Part shown: positions 32,228 through 38,612 of the stretch, in pieces | Layout: the number at the start of each line of letters is the position of its first letter | How positions within the stretch are numbered: position 1 is the stretch's first letter | NCBI GenBank assembly: GCA_947258695.1 | Contig: CAMYJG010000033.1 | Location: 1 to 38,612, forward strand | Origin: an uncultured Ectothiorhodospiraceae bacterium | GTDB taxonomy: Bacteria > Pseudomonadota > Gammaproteobacteria > UBA6429 > Thiohalophilaceae | Reading direction: 5' to 3' | DNA: 38,612 nt | Program-made: the position numbers and the translations under genes | Notes under the pieces: model-generated | Told to the model about the DNA's origin: nothing | What the model saw: the letters and a program-made list of their open reading frames with translations, nothing else | Databases searched by the model: none

Positions 32228-32641
32228 ATGATCATAAAGCCTACAGCAAAACTTGCTATTGCCTTGTGGATTGTCAGTTCTTTATTACTCGCACAATTCA
32301 TGGGTTTACACCTGCATGTTCAACATGAAAATGCGTCGAGCTCTGATCATACCCATTTGCTGGATATTCATTCGTCTACAGTAGACCACGGTTCTCATCA
32401 TGATATATTTTTAGATACGACTACAATCTCTGAACATCATTCGACATCTTTTGATATGAATCAGGATAGCCTGTTAAAATATGCCGCATCACTATTAGGT
32501 CTTATAGTGTTAGCATTATCCAGCTGGTTACTACTAAGCCCACTCAATCATTATTACTCTCGCTACACCCGACAACCTCTCTTACTAAAATCCTTTTTTT
32601 ACTTACTGCAACCACCATTACGTGCGCCACCAGTGAAGTAA
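32228..32641 (+). CDS. Histidine-rich membrane protein upstream of czcCBA
   Basis: 137 aa. TM1 (~10-27), an extracytoplasmic loop with about a dozen His (HLHVQHENASSSDHTHLLDIH, TVDHGSHHDIF, ISEHHS), TM2 (~83-105), then a basic tail with LQPPLRAPPVK. Position and composition resemble the small metal-binding proteins often encoded ahead of czc efflux operons (CzcI-like). It likely binds Zn, Co or Cd in the periplasm; the exact role is inference. Confidence 0.75.
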   Translation: MIIKPTAKLAIALWIVSSLLLAQFMGLHLHVQHENASSSDHTHLLDIHSSTVDHGSHHDIFLDTTTISEHHSTSFDMNQDSLLKYAASLLGLIVLALSSWLLLSPLNHYYSRYTRQPLLLKSFFYLLQPPLRAPPVK

Positions 32642-32798
32642 TACCATCTACTTTATTTAATTTTTTCCACCGAAAACAACCAGTGACTCTCAAGACAGCA
32701 AGTCTTAAGTTCGCCGGTACAAATATTATTTCATGTATCTTTTATCTGTATTACACAAAAATAGAGATATGAATATTTAACCAGGAGGATAACTGTAA

Positions 32799-34082
32799 AT
32801 GTTATCGAAATATCCAATTAGCGTTCTATGCATAGGGCTGTTTTTTATAAGCACGTTAAATGCAGCAGAACCAGGTAACGTGAAGCGTAAGGACACGATC
32901 AGTCTATACGATGCCATTTACAGGGCAAATGCTTCCCACCCTGCATTAAGCGCATTAAATTATCAGCTCTCGGCACAACAGGCCAACGCCATACAGGCTG
33001 GGTTAAGTGCTAGCCCTAAAGTCCGGCTTGAAATAGCGGATGCAGGTGGCAGCGGTAACTTCCAGGGTTTTGATTCTGCTCAAACTACACTCGGTATTGC
33101 CTGGTTCATTGAAGGTGACATCCGCGATGGATACCAGGGTCTTGCTAATGCCAACACTCAATCCGTCCTGACAGAAACTAAATTGAAAAGACTTGAGATT
33201 TCTTCTGAAACGGCACGTTTGTATATGATTGGCCTGGCGAACCAAACCCGTTTAAAAATGAATCAACAATCCGTTGCCCTGGCAGCTAATACGGTAGCAG
33301 AAATTAAAAAACGTAGACGTGCTGGAAAAAACACCACAGCTGATCTGGCTCGTGCTGAAGCAGAGCTAGCTCGTCGTAAACTGGATGCTGAAGATATTGA
33401 GCATGAACTCGATTCCTCATATCATCTGTTGGCCGCACAATGGGGAGAAACGAAACCTGGATTTTCTCAGCTAAGTGGTAACATTTTTAAATTGCCGCAA
33501 CCTATTGCTTTCGAAAGTCTTGAACAACGTTTGCCACAAAATCCTGAATTTATCCGTTTACTATCACAACGAAATGTAAAACAAGCCGCTTTGCAACTTG
33601 AAAAGTCAAAAAGTAGTTCACCCTGGGAAGTTAACCTGGCAGTTCGACAATACGAATTAACCCAGGACCAGGCCTTAGTTGCCGGTATTTCAATTCCTTT
33701 TGGTGAGCGTAGCCGTAACAGTGCAGGCATTGCCCGTGCACAAGCACAACTGTCCAGGTTAGATGCCGAAGAAAAAGCTATCCAGGTGCAATATATAACT
33801 AGCCTGTTTGTACAGTACCAGGAATACAAACATAACCTGCATCGGGTTAAAGCTTACCGTGAAGAAATTATCCCCAAGCTTAAATTCGCATTAAAGAAAA
33901 CACAGCGAGCTTATCAAGTGGGACGTTATAGTTATCTCGAGTGGCAAAGCGTGCAATCTGAGTTAATTACGGCACAAACCGAATTACTCGAATCCAGCAT
34001 TGAAGCGCATTTAAAAATGATTGAAATAGAACGTTTAACCGGCGTGCAACTGGCACAGCCGAATAAAAGTAACAAGATTTGA
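32799..34082 (+). CDS. czcC: CzcC-type outer membrane efflux protein
   Basis: Trimeric outer-membrane channel of the CzcCBA tripartite pump. 427 aa with a signal peptide (cut near LNAAE, residue 24). Two repeated long-helix OEP domains: SLYDAIYRANASHPALSALNYQLSAQQANAIQAGLSASPKV in the first, and AIQVQYITSLFVQYQEYKHNLHRVKAY in the second, with the usual WEVNLAVRQYELTQDQALVAGISIPFG between them. GGAGG site before the ATG. It follows the His-rich gene by 157 bp. Confidence 0.92.
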   Translation: MLSKYPISVLCIGLFFISTLNAAEPGNVKRKDTISLYDAIYRANASHPALSALNYQLSAQQANAIQAGLSASPKVRLEIADAGGSGNFQGFDSAQTTLGIAWFIEGDIRDGYQGLANANTQSVLTETKLKRLEISSETARLYMIGLANQTRLKMNQQSVALAANTVAEIKKRRRAGKNTTADLARAEAELARRKLDAEDIEHELDSSYHLLAAQWGETKPGFSQLSGNIFKLPQPIAFESLEQRLPQNPEFIRLLSQRNVKQAALQLEKSKSSSPWEVNLAVRQYELTQDQALVAGISIPFGERSRNSAGIARAQAQLSRLDAEEKAIQVQYITSLFVQYQEYKHNLHRVKAYREEIIPKLKFALKKTQRAYQVGRYSYLEWQSVQSELITAQTELLESSIEAHLKMIEIERLTGVQLAQPNKSNKI

Positions 34083-34090
34083 GGTGTAAG

Positions 34091-35332
34091 ATGAATACAT
34101 TAATTAAATTACTCAGCATAGTATTCCTGGGTATTCTGCTATCAGCATGTTCAGGTTCTGACAATGAATCCGCTTCGGGTTCACATGGTGAAATGGCAGG
34201 AGCTGAAGTAGAGAAAGGACCACGTAATGGTCGTATGTTACATGATGGTGACTTCAGCCTTGAATTAGCAATCTTTGAAACAGGTGTCCCCCCCGAGTTC
34301 AGGGCATGGGCAACATTAGATGGAAAATTATTACCTCCTGATGATGTAAAACTTAATGTTAAGTTAATCCGACTCGGTGGAATTGTTGATGATATAAATT
34401 TCGCAGCAAAAGGTGATGCCCTACGTGGCGATATGGAAATTTATGAACCGCATTCCTTTGTGGTAACAATTAGTGCTAGCTATAAAGGAACAGAACACAA
34501 ATGGCAATACGATAATTTTGAAGGCCGTACATTGATAGAACCCGCCGTTGCCAAGGCGCTCGGTATTGAAACAACACTGGCTGGTGAGAAAACATTACAC
34601 GAAACTATTAGTGTTTACGGAAAAGTGATTCCATCCGCGCAGGGTATGAGTAACCTGTCTGCACGTTTTCCTGGCGTAATTAAATCTATAGCTGTCGATA
34701 TTGGTGACCCGGTTTCAAAAGGTCAGGTATTAGCAACAATAGAAAGCAATGAAAGCCTGAATGTATACCGTATCAAATCTCCTATTAATGGTGTAATTAC
34801 AGAGCGTAATGTCAGTGTTGGGGAACAAACTCATAGTAAAACGATATTTAAAGTGGTCGATGCTTCAAAAGTATGGGTGGAATTATCTTTATTTCCAGCC
34901 GATCGCCAACGCGTAAAAAATGGTGCTGCCGTTAAAGTCATCAACCCCGTTACCGGTGCTGCAACAACTGGACATATAGTCGGTATCAATGTTGCGACTG
35001 ACGCTAACCAGGCAGTCAAAGCACGCGTAGCTATTGAAAATGGAAGTGAGAATTTTATACCTGGCAGCTTTGTTAAAGCACAAGTTGAAGTGGCACAACA
35101 TAAAGTCAAACTTGCGGTTAAAAAAACTGGCCTGCAAGCCTTTCGTGACTTCACTGTTGTTTATGCCAAGGTAAAAGATGAATATGAAGTACGCATGCTG
35201 GAACTAGGCCGTGAAGATGAAGAGTGGATAGAAGTACTGGGTGGACTGAATGCGGGTACCCGTTATGTCAGTGAAAACAGTTATGTTATTAAGGCCGATA
35301 TTGAAAAATCGGGCGCTTCACACGATCACTAA
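34091..35332 (+). CDS. czcB: CzcB-type periplasmic adaptor (membrane fusion protein)
   Basis: HlyD-family adaptor that links CzcA to CzcC. 413 aa from the ATG at 34091 with GAGGTG upstream; the frame begins 12 nt earlier with a TTG that has no support. Lipobox LLSACSG (Cys19). Lipoyl/barrel-sandwich domain SNLSARFPGVIKSIAVDIGDPVSKGQVLATIES ... INGVITERNVSVGEQ, followed by the beta-barrel domain with DASKVWVELSLFPADRQ. The N-terminal extra domain and C-terminal ASHDH are typical of Czc-type adaptors. Coupled to czcA (9-bp gap). Confidence 0.94.
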   Translation: MNTLIKLLSIVFLGILLSACSGSDNESASGSHGEMAGAEVEKGPRNGRMLHDGDFSLELAIFETGVPPEFRAWATLDGKLLPPDDVKLNVKLIRLGGIVDDINFAAKGDALRGDMEIYEPHSFVVTISASYKGTEHKWQYDNFEGRTLIEPAVAKALGIETTLAGEKTLHETISVYGKVIPSAQGMSNLSARFPGVIKSIAVDIGDPVSKGQVLATIESNESLNVYRIKSPINGVITERNVSVGEQTHSKTIFKVVDASKVWVELSLFPADRQRVKNGAAVKVINPVTGAATTGHIVGINVATDANQAVKARVAIENGSENFIPGSFVKAQVEVAQHKVKLAVKKTGLQAFRDFTVVYAKVKDEYEVRMLELGREDEEWIEVLGGLNAGTRYVSENSYVIKADIEKSGASHDH

Positions 35333-35341
35333 GGATAAATC

Positions 35342-38300
35342 ATGCTTGACTCTATAATTAATTTTTCTTTACAACGGCGAGGCCTGGTACTGTCTCTGGT
35401 CTTGGTGCTGATGTTATTAGGTGGTTGGAAATTTACTCAACTACCGATCGATGCAGTACCTGATATTACAAATGTTCAGGTTGTTATTAATACCGAGGCA
35501 CCCGGTTATACCCCGCTAGAAGCGGAACAACGGGTAAGCTTCCCGGTTGAAACTGCAATGTCGGGGATACCTAATCTTTCTTATACTCGTTCTGTTTCTC
35601 GCTACGGTTTATCACAGGTTACCGTGGTATTTGAAGAAGGCACAGATATCTACTTTGCACGCCAGTTAGTCGACTCGCGTTTAAGTATTGCCAAGTCTCA
35701 AATCCCCGCAAAGCTTGAACCGGAACTGGGACCGATAGCAACCGGGCTGGGTGAAATATTTATGTTCACCGTGGATGCAGAACCTGGAGCTGTTAATAAA
35801 GATGGCTCCCCCATCACGCCAATGGATTTACGCACGGTACATGACTGGATCATCCGACCACAGTTAATGCGCGTAGCTGGTGTGGCTGAAGTGAATCCAA
35901 TCGGTGGTTTCAAAAAAGAAATCCTCGTTGCCCCTGAACCGGCCAAACTTCTTGCTTACAATGTCTCATACAACGATGTAGTAAACGCAATAGAACAAAA
36001 CAACAGTAATCGCGGTGTTGGTTTTATTGAACGTACTGGCTCACAATGGTTAATGCGTGTCCCCGGGCAGGCCAATAGCTTGAATCAGTTACGCCAAATC
36101 GTTCTTAAACAGCATAATGGTATACCGATCAGTATTGCTGATGTTGCCACGGTCAGTTTAGGCAAAGAATTACGTAGCGGATCCGCAACGCAAAACGGAC
36201 GTGAAGTTGTCATGAGTACGGTCTTTATGCTGATTGGTGAGAACAGCCGTACCGTAGCAAATGATGTCGCGATTAAACTAGAAGAAATTAAATCTAGTCT
36301 ACCGGATGGCATTACTGCAACAGCAGTGTACAACCGTAGCAGCCTGGTTGATAAAACACTAGACACGGTACAAAAGAACCTTATTGAAGGTGCCCTGCTG
36401 GTCATTGCAGTCTTATTCTTTATGGTAGGTAATGTACGAGCCGCCTTATTAACGGCATCTGTTATCCCAATCGCCATGTTGATGACTATTACAGGCATGG
36501 TGCAAAGCAAAGTCAGTGCAAACTTAATGAGTTTAGGCGCACTTGATTTTGGTTTAATTATTGATGGTGCCGTTATTATTGTAGAAAACTGTTTACGTCG
36601 TCTTAGCATGGAAAGAAAAAGAGGTGAGCTTGGACTTAATGAACGCTTATCAATTGTATTTGATGCAACACGCGAAGTAATACGTCCAGCCCTGTTTGGT
36701 GTTTTCATAATAACGGCGGTTTATATTCCTATCTTCGCACTTAGCGGTGTTGAAGGAAAAATGTTTCACCCTATGGCATTAACCGTAATTATTGCCCTGG
36801 TTAGCGCAATGATTTTATCAGTAACATTTGTGCCTGCAGGTGTCGCATTGTTATTCCGTAAACCAATTGAAGAGAAAGAAGGTAGAGTAATCAAGATAGC
36901 AAGAGAATTATATAAACCGGCCTTGTTACTTTCTATCCAATACCGAAAGCAAGTTATTATTTCCGCGGTATTACTGGTAATTATTTCACTGGCATTAATT
37001 CCACGCCTTGGTTCAGAGTTTGTCCCCAACCTGGATGAAGGTGATATTGCGATGCATGCATTGCGTATTCCGGGTACATCACTTAGTCAGGCAACTGAGC
37101 TGCAGATGGCTTTGGAACCGACCATCAGAAAATTGCCAGAAGTAAAAACGGTTTTTGCTAAAGTTGGTACTGCAGAAGTAGCGACCGACCCGATGCCGCC
37201 AAGTGTTTCAGATACATTTATTATTTTAAAGGATAGGGATGAATGGCCCGATCCAGGTAAGCCTAAAGCACAAGTTGTAAAAGAACTTGAAGAGCTGGTC
37301 ACCCCTATACCAGGAAATCGCTACGAGTTTTTGCAACCAATACAAATGCGGTTTAATGAATTGTTGGCAGGTGTACGTTCAGAACTGGCAATAAAAGTTT
37401 TTGGTGATGATTTTGAACAATTGATTCAACTTGGTGAAAAAATCAAAAAAGCCGTTAACACGGTAGAAGGTGCCGCTGACGTTGCCGTTGAACAAACTAC
37501 TGGTTTACCGGTGATGACCATCGTACCCAGGCGGGATACCATGGCACGTTATGGTTTAAATATTCACCAGTTACAAGAAACATTATCAACTGCACTTAGT
37601 GGTCGTGTTGCCAGCCAGTTGTACGAAGGTGACAGGCGTTCAGAAATTGTCGTTCGATTACCAGAGAAGTTACGTAGCAACTTAATGGAGCTTGAACGTT
37701 TACCGATTCATCTAACTAATGGTAATTACGTACCATTATCTGAAGTTGCCAGTCTTAAACAGATAGTGGGTTATAACCAGGTATACCGGGAGAATAGTAA
37801 ACGTCGCATCGTGGTCACAGCTAATGTACGTGGTCGTGACCTCGGATCATTTGTTAAAGATGTACAACAGGCAGTTGAAGAAAAGGTAGAAGTTCCCGCT
37901 AGTTACTGGATTGAGTACGGTGGCACTTATGAAAAACTCCAATCAGCAACTCAACGTTTAATGATTGTCGTGCCATTAACATTAGCCCTGGTTATTGGTT
38001 TACTTATTATGGCTTTAGGTTCATTTAAAGATGCCATGATTATTTTCTCAGGTGTACCACTGGCACTCACCGGCGGCATAGTTGCGCTATTACTACGAGA
38101 TATTCCGTTTTCTATTTCTGCCGCGGTTGGCTTTATCGCTTTATCAGGTATCGCGGTATTAAACGGATTGGTCATGGTCGCCTTTATTCGTGACTTATTA
38201 CAGCAAGGCAAACAACTCAGTGATGCCATTATTGAAGGTGCGTTAACCAGGCTGAGGCCGGTATTAATGACGGCGCTGGTCGCGGCATTAGGTTTTATCC

Positions 38301-38455
38301 CTATGGCGCTTAATACGGGAATAGGCTCTGAAGTGCAACGCCCCCTGGCAACAGTAGTAATAGGTGGAATTATTTCTTCTACACTGTTAACGCTGGTAGT
38401 GCTACCTGCACTATATAGCGTTATACATAAGGGAGCTCAACATTCTACAACCTGA
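35342..38455 (+). CDS. czcA: CzcA-type heavy-metal RND efflux pump
   Basis: Inner-membrane proton/metal antiporter expelling divalent metals. 1037 aa, full length, 12 membrane segments and two large periplasmic loops. The TM4 motif ALDFGLIIDGAVIIVENCLRR is the HME-type DFGxxxDGAxxxxEN, which favours Zn/Co/Cd rather than the Cu/Ag CusA type. N-terminal VQVVINTEAPGYTPLEAEQRVSFPVE and PNLDEGDIAMHALRIPGTSL are also diagnostic. Exact substrate unproven. It is followed by a terminator at 38500. Confidence 0.96.
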   Translation: MLDSIINFSLQRRGLVLSLVLVLMLLGGWKFTQLPIDAVPDITNVQVVINTEAPGYTPLEAEQRVSFPVETAMSGIPNLSYTRSVSRYGLSQVTVVFEEGTDIYFARQLVDSRLSIAKSQIPAKLEPELGPIATGLGEIFMFTVDAEPGAVNKDGSPITPMDLRTVHDWIIRPQLMRVAGVAEVNPIGGFKKEILVAPEPAKLLAYNVSYNDVVNAIEQNNSNRGVGFIERTGSQWLMRVPGQANSLNQLRQIVLKQHNGIPISIADVATVSLGKELRSGSATQNGREVVMSTVFMLIGENSRTVANDVAIKLEEIKSSLPDGITATAVYNRSSLVDKTLDTVQKNLIEGALLVIAVLFFMVGNVRAALLTASVIPIAMLMTITGMVQSKVSANLMSLGALDFGLIIDGAVIIVENCLRRLSMERKRGELGLNERLSIVFDATREVIRPALFGVFIITAVYIPIFALSGVEGKMFHPMALTVIIALVSAMILSVTFVPAGVALLFRKPIEEKEGRVIKIARELYKPALLLSIQYRKQVIISAVLLVIISLALIPRLGSEFVPNLDEGDIAMHALRIPGTSLSQATELQMALEPTIRKLPEVKTVFAKVGTAEVATDPMPPSVSDTFIILKDRDEWPDPGKPKAQVVKELEELVTPIPGNRYEFLQPIQMRFNELLAGVRSELAIKVFGDDFEQLIQLGEKIKKAVNTVEGAADVAVEQTTGLPVMTIVPRRDTMARYGLNIHQLQETLSTALSGRVASQLYEGDRRSEIVVRLPEKLRSNLMELERLPIHLTNGNYVPLSEVASLKQIVGYNQVYRENSKRRIVVTANVRGRDLGSFVKDVQQAVEEKVEVPASYWIEYGGTYEKLQSATQRLMIVVPLTLALVIGLLIMALGSFKDAMIIFSGVPLALTGGIVALLLRDIPFSISAAVGFIALSGIAVLNGLVMVAFIRDLLQQGKQLSDAIIEGALTRLRPVLMTALVAALGFIPMALNTGIGSEVQRPLATVVIGGIISSTLLTLVVLPALYSVIHKGAQHSTT

Positions 38456-38499
38456 TAATGAGTTATATCCGAATTCAAAGTTCAAAGAGGTTAAACGAA

Positions 38500-38526
38500 A
38501 AAGGCCCGGATAAAATCCGGGCCTTT
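38500..38526. terminator. Terminator between czcA and tRNA-Met
   Basis: Stem AAAGGCCCGGA / TCCGGGCCTTT (11 bp), loop TAAAA. On minus it is followed by TTTTTCGTTT and ends the tRNA transcript; on plus it can also end czcA, with a poorer T tract. Confidence 0.88.
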
Positions 38527-38532
38527 GAAATA

Positions 38533-38609
38533 TGGTGGCTACACCTAGATTCGAACTAGGGACCCCAACATTATGAGTGTTGTGCTCTAACCAGCTGAGC
38601 TATGTAGCC
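38533..38609 (-). tRNA. tRNA-Met (CAU), elongator
   Basis: 77 nt including an encoded CCA. Acceptor GGCTACA/TGTAGCC (7 bp), D-arm with AGCTCAGCTGGTTAGAGC, anticodon stem CAACA/TGTTG around loop CTCATAA with CAU at 38573-38575, T-arm CCTAG-TTCGAAT-CTAGG. The sequence of acceptor and variable loop matches the elongator Met tRNA rather than initiator or Ile-lysidine tRNA. Its wobble base is the known target of TmcA, encoded at 18218-20329. Confidence 0.95.
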
Positions 38610-38612
38610 ATA

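Noticed and set aside
36085-36708. 207-aa minus-strand frame inside czcA
   Set aside because: Antisense shadow of a long RND gene; no independent features.
1-38612. CRISPR array, prophage, transposase or toxin-antitoxin pair
   Set aside because: No regularly spaced repeats, no integrase, transposase or phage structural genes, and no paired small genes with recognisable toxin motifs were found.

Overview
The window reads as chromosomal DNA of an AT-rich gammaproteobacterium. The PstA form with a long cytoplasmic N-terminus, TmcA, the Czc proteins and the elongator tRNA-Met all fit that group; the species cannot be named from sequence alone. No phage, transposase, integrase or CRISPR array is visible. 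Most of the window is dense metal(loid), redox and stress gene content.

Layout. (1) 1-2.9 kb: 3' part of a phosphate-uptake operon, pstA (cut by the window edge)-pstB-phoU. (2) 3.1-6.0 kb, minus strand: an arsenate-detoxification operon arsR-GAPDH-arsJ, with an ArsR-type operator/promoter and a 173-bp nested palindromic repeat between GAPDH and arsJ. (3) 6.1-10.4 kb: small accessory genes (secreted and membrane hypotheticals, a Nudix hydrolase, a DM13 protein, a short CDF cation transporter, a DUF218 protein, a HExxH protein). (4) 10.5-11.9 kb: a merR-merC-CopZ-N-like mini-operon with two MerR boxes and no merA. (5) 12.0-17.8 kb: an arsenosugar-type cluster on the minus strand (arsS radical SAM, TIGR04283 and TIGR04282 glycosyltransferases, a small Cys protein, a VTT-rhodanese membrane protein and a sterol-desaturase-family protein), divergent from an ArsR-rhodanese regulator. 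(6) 18.2-20.6 kb: tmcA, then a terminator and a tRNA 3'-end relic. (7) 20.6-30.6 kb: a stress/signalling block, almost all minus strand: ankyrin protein, CBS protein, FixJ-FixL two-component pair, CheB-CheR-PAS fusion, DsrC/TusE-like protein, Pcm, a PilZ-like protein, Hsp20, and on plus a histone-H1-like coiled-coil protein. (8) 30.7-38.5 kb: two related envelope proteins, a His-rich membrane protein and a czcCBA heavy-metal efflux operon, closed by a terminator and a minus-strand tRNA-Met(CAU).

How the genes may work together. PstABC-PhoU imports phosphate and, unavoidably, arsenate. GAPDH and ArsJ turn arsenate into 1-arseno-3-phosphoglycerate and export it. ArsS and the two glycosyltransferases belong to organoarsenical (arsenosugar) synthesis, although the expected methyltransferase ArsM is not in the window. 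MerC, the CDF protein and CzcCBA handle other metals.

The least expected signal is in block 7. A motif of the form GTA-N4-TACGTAT, or just its TACGTAT half, recurs in front of the CBS gene, the PilZ-like/pcm/DsrC-like genes, hsp20 and a possible small RNA. In each of these five cases a TATA-like -10 element lies 20-22 nt downstream. This spacing suggests a class-II activated regulon, plausibly controlled by the FixL/FixJ pair encoded in the same block.
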